From contig NZ_JACIFA010000010.1 of the NCBI RefSeq assembly GCF_014197135.1, forward strand, positions 84,735 through 148,734: a stretch of DNA of 64,000 bases, written 5' to 3'. This document shows, piece after piece, positions 8,727 through 14,456 of the stretch (positions within the stretch are counted from its first letter, which is position 1; each line of letters starts with the position of its first letter). The DNA comes from Sphingomonas zeae (GTDB lineage Bacteria; Pseudomonadota; Alphaproteobacteria; Sphingomonadales; Sphingomonadaceae). Below the pieces are notes generated by a model. That model was not told the DNA's origin, searched no databases, and saw nothing but the letters and a program-made list of their open reading frames with translations. The position numbers and the translations under genes are program-made.

Positions 8727-9236
8727 TCACTCCATTCTGCTATTCGCGTGTGAGCCGCGCAGCCCGTCACCCAAGCTGATACTACGACCGCCGCCATTCC
8801 TCACCAAGATCGCGCGTGGTTCGAACCATGCGAACAGATCGCCCAAGGCCCGACGTCTGTAAGCATTCAGCCATCGCCGGCGCCGATGTTCGGCCGCGTC
8901 ATGGATCATATGGCATCGCTGACAGAGTGCAGCCAAATTGCGTGGTGCGTTGTCGGTGGGGTCATGGTTCAGATGCGCACACGCGATATAGACCCGCGTG
9001 ATGCGCACGATCGTCGCCACGTCCGACTTAGGCGCACGCACCCGGCGACCGCGCCCGTCGCGCCATTGGTGGCGATCAGCGTCCCACCAGCGTCCGTCAC
9101 CCAAGTGGAACACCCGCCGGCCGTGCGGGCGCTGGCAATGCTCGCAGCGCCCCTTGGCGCGGCCGAACCGGATCAGCCTCGACAACTCAGGCCAGTCGAT
9201 CGGGTAGAGCCAGCGATGTTCGGCCATGATCGGCAT
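8727..9236 (-). CDS. HNH-type zinc-finger endonuclease-like protein
   Basis: 169 residues. Zinc-binding Cys pair CEHC sits near residues 31-34. The HNH core lies at about 88-115: ACAHLNHDPTDNAPRNLAAL, then CQRCHMIHD, giving the H-N-H metal/catalytic residues plus a second CxxC. This is the arrangement of phage or plasmid HNH nucleases. There is no recognisable target domain. The next gene (8356-8721) follows in the same operon. The start is uncertain: ATGs at 9236 and 9227 both lack a clear SD. Confidence 0.75.
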   Translation of the reverse strand: MPIMAEHRWLYPIDWPELSRLIRFGRAKGRCEHCQRPHGRRVFHLGDGRWWDADRHQWRDGRGRRVRAPKSDVATIVRITRVYIACAHLNHDPTDNAPRNLAALCQRCHMIHDAAEHRRRRWLNAYRRRALGDLFAWFEPRAILVRNGGGRSISLGDGLRGSHANSRME

Positions 9237-9348
9237 GACGATTCTATGAGTCAGCCGAGTCGAGAACGAAAGCAGAAAATCGGCTAGCGGTCCGCCCCGT
9301 GGGCGGGCGTTGGTTTGTAGAGGCAGTCCGTCAGTCTCCGCCCATCGT

Positions 9349-9472
9349 GAGGGGCGCGGAACGCCGCCTCAAGGATCAGCGGTCCCCCCAATTTGCTGCG
9401 CAAATCGGCTCCCCCGCTGCCCGGCAAGCCGGCCGCTGGCGCGGTCCTATGACCCGGCGTTCCGCGCCCCTC
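9349..9472. repeat. Large inverted repeat (18-bp perfect arms)
   Basis: The arm at 9349-9366 (GAGGGGCGCGGAACGCCG) is the exact reverse complement of 9455-9472. The 88-base loop contains a smaller AATTTGC/GCAAATC dyad. It lies just upstream of the small gene at 9511 in the 274-base gap after the HNH gene. It could be a cruciform, a structured leader or a small MITE-like element. Confidence 0.6.
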
Positions 9473-9510
9473 CCGCCGTCGTCGCCAATCACGGCAACAC
9501 GGAGGTTTCC

Positions 9511-9810
9511 ATGTCCCATCATCGCCTATTCGCGCAGCTCGCCTTCGAGCGCGCGCTGGGGATGGCCGCGCTGAACGCGCTGGTCCAGGCCGTCGTCGAA
9601 AGCGACCAGTTCCGCGCCGATGGCCGCGATCGTGACCCGCGCCACTTTTGGGTTCTCGCCGGAGACCTGGAGGAGGTCGTGCAGGATCGCATCCGCGACG
9701 TTCTCGATGGTCCCGGTCTCGGTGTTGTCGAGCGTGGCGAGCTGTTCCATCAGCCGCGTATCGTCGATCTGGTGATCGCCGCCCGCGACGCACGCAACGC
9801 GCCCTCCTGA
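9511..9810 (+). CDS. Small hypothetical protein
   Basis: 99 residues. The ATG at 9511 follows ACGGAGGTTTCC, a good ribosome-binding site. Residues 1-35 read as an amphipathic helix (LAFERALGMAALNALVQAVV), then an acidic segment (LAGDLEEVVQDRIRDVLDG). No family recognised. The opposite strand also has an open frame here with protein-like composition, so the coding strand is not certain. The RBS and G/C third positions favour plus. Confidence 0.45.
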   Translation: MSHHRLFAQLAFERALGMAALNALVQAVVESDQFRADGRDRDPRHFWVLAGDLEEVVQDRIRDVLDGPGLGVVERGELFHQPRIVDLVIAARDARNAPS

Positions 9811-9895
9811 CGGGGGCGCGCTTGCGCGCGATAGTGCCGTGCGGAGATCCGCACCGCGCAACTCTCGCCGATCGCGATGCGCGCGACCGGCGCTA

Positions 9896-10115
9896 GGGGA
9901 ACACCAAGGGCGCTGCCCTTTCGTTCCCGAACGACAATCGACCGCCCGTGTAATCCGCCAACCGCGGCACCCGTCGCCGGAGGCTTCGGCCGCGCTAGGC
10001 GGCTCGCCCGCACCAGCGGTAGATTCTCGCTCCCCCTCCCCATCCCGTCCTCGCCGGACAGGCAGGGCCGTGAGGCCGAGCGGCCTTGCGGCCCATGCCA
10101 GAAGGAGGATCAGTG
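9896..10115. repeat. Repeated hairpin-rich leader, copy 2
   Basis: Matches 5893-6123 in block order: GGGGAACACCAAGGGC hairpin arm, GCCCTTTCGTTCCC second arm, CCGCCAA, AGGCGG, CTCCCCATCCCG, and a GAAGGAGGA ribosome-binding end. It leads into the DUF3768 gene. A common leader in front of two unrelated plasmid genes suggests a shared regulator or RNA structure. Confidence 0.65.
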
Positions 10116-10502
10116 ATGTGCAGCCCCGAACAACTCGACACCATCCGTCGCCTTAATGACCTAGCCCGGAGCCAACCGGGCACCGCATCCATCGCCAACG
10201 TCACGCTGGGTTTCCAGTCTCTCCCCGACGCGGATCGCTTCGCGGCGCTGGCGGCGATCGTCGGCTTCTCGCAATTCACCGGCGACAACGATCCTCACGG
10301 AGAACATGATTTCGGCGCGGTTTATCGGCTCGCGACGGGAACGTGGACGCAGGAGCGACCGAGCGACGACAAGGCAATCGCCGAAACCGTTTTCTGGAAG
10401 GTGGACTACTACGACAACACGCTTACCTATGGCAGCGAAGCGCCGTGGGATGAGCAACAGACCAAGCGCGTGCTGACGATCATGCTCGCGAGCGAATACT
10501 GA
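10116..10502 (+). CDS. DUF3768 domain protein
   Basis: 128 residues, start ATG 10116 behind AGAAGGAGGATCAGTG. The C-terminal half has the DUF3768 signature: NDPHGEHDFGAV, FWKVDYYDN, then GSEAPWDEQQTKRVLTIML at the end. DUF3768 proteins are small cytosolic proteins common on alphaproteobacterial plasmids, of unknown function. It is preceded by the second copy of the repeated leader. Confidence 0.85.
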   Translation: MCSPEQLDTIRRLNDLARSQPGTASIANVTLGFQSLPDADRFAALAAIVGFSQFTGDNDPHGEHDFGAVYRLATGTWTQERPSDDKAIAETVFWKVDYYDNTLTYGSEAPWDEQQTKRVLTIMLASEY

Positions 10503-10630
10503 CGTCCCCGGCGTGCGATCCGCGTTCAAGCGAGCGCGGATCGCGACGCACCGACCGGCTCTTATCGCACGTGATTTGTTGAGGAATCGCGTTGGAAGGC
10601 GTAGGGTTATGAGCAGAAAGGATGACCGCG

Positions 10631-10888
10631 ATGGCCCAGATCGATCTTGAAACGCTGCGCGAGCGCATCCGCCAGATGGATTTCGAGCGCGGCAGCCCTG
10701 AACAGGTTGCGCTTTGGCGCGAGGACGTAGCGGAAGCCCGTGCCAATCTCGTTATCGAGGATATGACCCCGACCATCGACGAGGACGCGATGTTCTCGAT
10801 GATGCTCGACGAGGGCGTTCCGCCCGCCCTCATGCCCTCGATTATCCTCAGTCTCTATCAGCCCGGAACCCGCCAGATCGCTGCCTGA
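10631..10888 (+). CDS. VbhA-like antitoxin of a Fic toxin
   Basis: 85 residues from ATG 10631 (an in-frame ATG at 10622 has its AAAGG too close). VbhA-type antitoxins block the Fic ATP site with an inhibitory helix carrying (S/T)xxxE(G/N). Here the matching segment is ANLVIEDMTP, aligned with ASQRLEGLEP of VbhA (recalled): the key Glu is kept, Ser is replaced by Asn and Gly by Asp. It ends two bases before the Fic start, in the usual antitoxin-first order, which supports the assignment. Confidence 0.75.
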   Translation: MAQIDLETLRERIRQMDFERGSPEQVALWREDVAEARANLVIEDMTPTIDEDAMFSMMLDEGVPPALMPSIILSLYQPGTRQIAA

Positions 10889-10890
10889 CC

Positions 10891-12180
10891 TTGGCAAGCG
10901 ATCCTTATACATATCCCGGCACCGAGACGCTTCGTAACCGGCTCGGGATTACGGAAGACAAAACGCTTACCGAGGCCGAACGACGACTGACGCAGGCGCG
11001 CGGCGCGGAGGCTGCGCGCCTGACCTTTCCAGCCACCGCCGACGGCTACCGTGCCCTTCACAAACACCTGTTCCAAGACCTCTACGATTGGGCAGGCCAG
11101 GACCGCACCGTCAACATCGCCAAGGGCGGATCGAGCTTCGCCGCCGTCCCCTACATCCCGCGCGAACTCGACAAGCGGTTCGCCGAGGTAGGAGCGCAGA
11201 GCGGCTTGCGGGTGCTTCCTCGCGACGAGTTTTTCGATCGGCTCGGCAACCACATCAACGAGATCAACGCCATTCATCCCTTCCGCGAAGGGAACGGGCG
11301 CACCATGCGCCACCATGCCGCCCAGCTCGCCCGCGAAGCCGGCCACCCGATCCGCATCGCCGCGATCGACAAGGACCGTTGGATGGAGGCGTCCCGTCAC
11401 GGCTTTCTTACCGGCGATCATCGCGGAATGGCGGCGGTTCTCTCCGCAGCGGCGATCAAGCGCGACCTCGCGCCCGAGGCGCGGATTGGCCCCGCAGGGA
11501 TCGCCATGCTCCCCAAGCGCGCGCCGCCCGAGGGGCAACGCTACCGCGTGACGCTGACCAAGGCGCGCGAGGAGCTGGAACGCTATTTGCCGGCCGCTCG
11601 CCAACAGGCGGCCGATCGGCTGCGTGGGTTGATTAAGGAGGGTGCCCCCTCCCCCGCCATCGCCAACGCGCGCACCGAACTCGCCTATGTCCGCCATGCC
11701 AAAGGGCCGATCTATCAATCGCACCTTCTCACCTATCTAGGTGTCCGTCAGGTCGATGCCGTCGTGACGCCGCAGCAGACGCCGTTGGAGCGCGTGCGGG
11801 AGATCGGCGCAGCACTCGGTGTTCAAATCAACAACCAGCAGCCGGCCCAGCTCCAGCGCGCCGTGCGGTCGCTGGAGCGGCCGATCCTGCCCCCTGGTCA
11901 CTCGCCGGGGCAGGAGCGGCTTGCCGAGCTGTTCCTGAAGAACACGCCGGAGAAGAACCAAGCCGATCCGCGCCTTGCGCCCGCCCAGGCAATCGTCGAC
12001 GCGGCCATGAAGACCGCGCGCGATCGGGGCGAGAGCGCGCGCATGGTCGGAGCCATCGCGGAGTCGACGCGCCAGCTCGTCGCCGATCGGATCAAAGCGG
12101 GCGGATCGCTGGACGTCAAAATCGGCCGCGCGACCCCGGCGCAAGCGCCAGCACCGCGCGATAAGGACCGGAGTCGCTGA
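10891..12180 (+). CDS. Fic-domain AMP-transferase toxin with long C-terminal extension
   Basis: 429 residues from TTG 10891, the first plausible start after the antitoxin stop. An upstream ATG at 10714 in this frame runs through the antitoxin and is rejected. The Fic core carries the active-site HPFREGNGRT motif near residues 130-139 (HxFx(D/E)GNGRxxR), with the catalytic His intact. Fic enzymes transfer AMP from ATP to target proteins. The extra 200 residues after the core are helical and end in a charged tail (PRDKDRSR). That layout recalls VbhT-type proteins with a BID secretion domain, but I cannot confirm the domain. Confidence 0.85.
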   Translation: MASDPYTYPGTETLRNRLGITEDKTLTEAERRLTQARGAEAARLTFPATADGYRALHKHLFQDLYDWAGQDRTVNIAKGGSSFAAVPYIPRELDKRFAEVGAQSGLRVLPRDEFFDRLGNHINEINAIHPFREGNGRTMRHHAAQLAREAGHPIRIAAIDKDRWMEASRHGFLTGDHRGMAAVLSAAAIKRDLAPEARIGPAGIAMLPKRAPPEGQRYRVTLTKAREELERYLPAARQQAADRLRGLIKEGAPSPAIANARTELAYVRHAKGPIYQSHLLTYLGVRQVDAVVTPQQTPLERVREIGAALGVQINNQQPAQLQRAVRSLERPILPPGHSPGQERLAELFLKNTPEKNQADPRLAPAQAIVDAAMKTARDRGESARMVGAIAESTRQLVADRIKAGGSLDVKIGRATPAQAPAPRDKDRSR

Positions 12181-12696
12181 CAGCTTTTGGAGGACGGGGG
12201 AATGTGCAATCGGTTGTGTGATTGCGGTCCCCGCCGCAAGCGGGAACCGGATTGTCAACGCAAGGAGATGCGGTCGTGAAACCTGATACGGTCACCGTCA
12301 CAGATGAAACGTGAGTTGTCACCTTCGTGTCGAATATCTCAAAGTGCCTGCTTCCGGCATTCAGAATTGATATCAACCCTCCATGCTTCAAAGAACTTCA
12401 TTTCCGGGTTGGGAAATATCAGATCGAGAGCGCAAAATACTCACGCTAAACTTTTATTGCGTTCTCTTGATTAAAACCGCGTAGTCGCGATTTTTGACAT
12501 CCATGATCCGTCTTGCTCGGTCTTAACGTCAGCGGCAGGGATCGAACCCGCACCCCATTGCCGGGGATCGCTTTAGCGATACGTCTGCCAATCCTGGGGA
12601 TGAGACCTCCCCGGTGCCGCGCGAAGTCTTCCCTACCGAGAAGAAGACCCCTCGGTGCGCCTGGGCGTGCGGTGATCGTCGCCGGGCAACCGGCCA
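12181..12696. other. Gene-poor, mixed-composition stretch
   Basis: 516 bases with no convincing gene. Bases 12290-12480 are clearly AT-richer than the surroundings. It holds a tRNA-Leu-like remnant (12527-12610) and, at 12202, a 25-codon frame starting MCNRL. That resembles an SRAP N-terminus, where Cys2 is catalytic, but it is too short to call a gene. It may be the detached start of the SRAP pseudogene below. Confidence 0.5.
12527..12610 (-). pseudogene. Degenerate tRNA-Leu-like sequence
   Basis: Read on the minus strand: a D-loop-like GGATTGGCAGACG, an anticodon-type stem ATCGC/GCGAT whose loop is only TAAA (4 instead of 7 bases), a class-II variable arm CCCC-GGCAAT-GGGG, then a T arm GCGGG-TTCGATC-CCTGC. 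The acceptor stem pairs at only three of seven positions and CCA is absent. This looks like a decayed class II (Leu-type) tRNA, possibly left from an integration site. It is unlikely to work in translation. Confidence 0.4.
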
Positions 12697-13132
12697 TTGG
12701 AGCCGGTCACGATGGAATGGGGCTTCGCGATCCAGGCGCCGAGCAAGCGCGACCCGGTCGTGAAGCTGGACAAGTATGTGACCCATGGCCGCAACCTCGC
12801 TTCATCGATGTGGAAGCCGTCGCTCGCCAACCCGGAGCGGCGCTGCCTTGTCCCGTTCACCCATTTCGCCGGACCCCACCCCGAGGGCGGGACTGGCGAC
12901 GATGGCAAGCCCCGGCAGATGTGGTTCTTGATCCCCAATGAGCCGATCGCGTTCTTCGTCGGCATATGGCGACCGACTGTGCGTAGCGAAGCCTACGCCT
13001 TCGCCGAACGCGATCGTCTCGCCATGGCATCCCAAGGCGATGCCGGTAATCCTCCATCTGCGTGACTTCACCACATAGCTTGACGGGCCCCACGAAACGG
13101 CGCTGGCGCTGGTGCGACCCTATGATGGATGA
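12697..13132 (+). pseudogene. SRAP/HMCES (YedK-like) peptidase, broken
   Basis: Residues encoded from 12697 (MEWGF, then RRCLVPFTHFAGP, then FFVGIWRPT) match the SOS-response-associated peptidase family, which forms DNA-protein crosslinks at abasic sites through Cys2. The N-terminus is missing. After about 12985 the family motif HPKAMPVIL continues only in another frame (from 13028), where a TAG at 13076-13078 stands where a Trp is expected (FTT-stop-LDGPHETALALVRPYDG). So there is N-terminal loss, a deletion/frameshift and a nonsense change. The FxEW-type Glu also appears lost (FAGP). Confidence 0.7.
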
Positions 13133-13361
13133 TGCGGACCGCGCTGCCTATGCGACCGGCGTGCTTCGCACCGGGAGCCGGATCGAGGGGCGACGCTGGT
13201 ATCAAGACAATACCCTCGAACCTATCCGCGACGAGACGTTGCGCGAGGGATCGGTGCATAGCTTCATGAATAGGCAATCAGTACTAAGTTCAATTAACCA
13301 TGCCATAACGGTTTCAATGCGACATGTCGGTGCGCTGAAGGCGCACCGAGGTAAAATATGA
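13122..13361 (+). pseudogene. Start of an unrecognised gene, truncated
   Basis: An open frame whose first 44 residues look protein-like (DRAAYATGVLRTG, EGRRWYQDNTLEPIRDETL). After about base 13255 both composition and sequence change abruptly to AT-rich DNA. The gene was probably cut there when the fliE-containing segment joined. The original product cannot be named; the fragment is vaguely like restriction-enzyme-associated proteins, but this is weak. Confidence 0.35.
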
Positions 13362-13810
13362 GCAGCATCTCCATCAATGATGTCATGGCTTTGCGGAACG
13401 CTGTCCTCGACAAGAACGCGGCGCTTCGGAACGTAGCAAGCAACCCGAACTCTGTCTCCGTGTCCGGGGCTGCGAAAGGAGCGGCTTTTGACGCAGCGAT
13501 GCACACCGCGCTGGGAAAGGCGGATAGCCCAAATTCTGTCTCAGGCGTGGGCGGAGCGGCGGCCGTTTCGCAATCAGGACACGCCGATCTAGGCGGCTTC
13601 GCCGCTACTTTTCAGACGCAGCTTCAAAAAATTAATGCGATCAATGCGCGCGCTGGTGCTTTGACGGTTGCCTACGAACGCGGAGAGGAAACCGACATCG
13701 CGAAGGTGATGCTTGCGCGGCAGGAGTCCTCAATCGCATTCGAGGCGACGTTGCAGGTTCGCAACAAAGTGCTGTCCGCCTACAAGGACATTATGAGCAT
13801 GCCGGTGTAG
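13358..13810 (+). CDS. fliE: Orphan flagellar hook-basal body protein FliE
   Basis: 150 residues. The C-terminal 60 residues carry the FliE signature (FQTQLQKINAIN, DIAKVMLARQESSIAFEA, LQVRNKVLSAYKDIMSM), which polymerises at the junction of the MS ring and proximal rod. The N-terminal 80 residues are a less conserved Ser/Ala-rich region. GAGG at 13348 precedes ATG 13358, and a GGTGCGC/GCGCACC hairpin (13329-13347) sits immediately before the RBS. No other flagellar gene adjoins, and the DNA is less GC-rich than its neighbours, so it looks imported. Confidence 0.8.
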   Translation: MSSISINDVMALRNAVLDKNAALRNVASNPNSVSVSGAAKGAAFDAAMHTALGKADSPNSVSGVGGAAAVSQSGHADLGGFAATFQTQLQKINAINARAGALTVAYERGEETDIAKVMLARQESSIAFEATLQVRNKVLSAYKDIMSMPV

Positions 13811-13889
13811 CGCAATCCCGAAAGCACCTCCCTGAGTCGTTAATCCCTGCTGAGAAATACGTTCACGCACCAGCCTCCGCCTACCTCCA

Positions 13890-14360
13890 TTAGCTTCCCT
13901 TCGGCTTACGAGCACTGTTGTGCATGGACACGATCTTCCAGCTGCCGCCCACCTTTTTAAGTACGCTTGAGGCAACACCGAGCCGTTCGGCCGCCTCACC
14001 GGTTTTGGGCTGAATCCGGTAACGGTAGGTTTCGGTTGCAAGGGCAACCGGTCCCTCGAAGCGGACGTCGACCTTGTAGTCTGAGAAACGGAACGATTTG
14101 AACTGCTTCAGCTCGGGACCGAGATGATGAGCCAAGTACGTGGTGTAGCTGCCCTCAGATGCTCCTGTCTCGAAAATCTGCGCGTTGGTCGTGAACAGTC
14201 GCTCGGTTCCAGCGGCGTCAAGCTTTTCGATCGCCTTCTTGTACGACGACAGCACAGCCTTCACGACGCGCGCATCAGCGGCTCGAGCGTCAGACTGCGC
14301 CCACGCCGCGGCGGGCAGAGCAATTGACAACGCCATGATCGTCTTCATCCCGATGTTCAT
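13890..14360 (-). CDS. Secreted NTF2-like (SnoaL/DUF4440-type) protein
   Basis: 156 residues with an N-terminal signal peptide (TIMALSIALPAAAWAQ). The body has the cone-shaped NTF2-like pattern: helix VKAVLSSYKKAIEKLD, then ERLFTTNAQIFETG, and the final WKIVSMHNSARKP strand typical of SnoaL-like/DUF4440 proteins. Such domains bind small ligands or act as polyketide/steroid-type isomerases; the substrate here is unknown. It is transcribed toward fliE and lies just left of the transposon. A short gap (14361-14417) separates it from the left inverted repeat. Confidence 0.7.
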   Translation of the reverse strand: MNIGMKTIMALSIALPAAAWAQSDARAADARVVKAVLSSYKKAIEKLDAAGTERLFTTNAQIFETGASEGSYTTYLAHHLGPELKQFKSFRFSDYKVDVRFEGPVALATETYRYRIQPKTGEAAERLGVASSVLKKVGGSWKIVSMHNSARKPKGS

Positions 14361-14417
14361 TCCTGATCTCCCAAAATAAAACTCTCCACTTTAGGCTATC
14401 GCCGTTTGAGGCAATAC

Positions 14418-14456
14418 GGGGACCGGTGAGAGGATGGTCGAAAACGTACGCTAAGC
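14418..14456 (+). repeat. Left inverted repeat of Tn3 transposon
   Basis: 39 bases, exact reverse complement of 20800-20838. The tnpA stop codon lies inside it, as is common in the family. Confidence 0.95.

Noticed and set aside
9526..9861. Minus-strand frame of 111 codons with protein-like composition
   Set aside because: No ribosome-binding site; the plus-strand frame from 9511 has a strong one. Not fully excluded.
12527..12610. Functional tRNA on the minus strand
   Set aside because: The anticodon loop has 4 bases, the acceptor stem pairs at 3 of 7, and no CCA. Kept only as a degenerate remnant.
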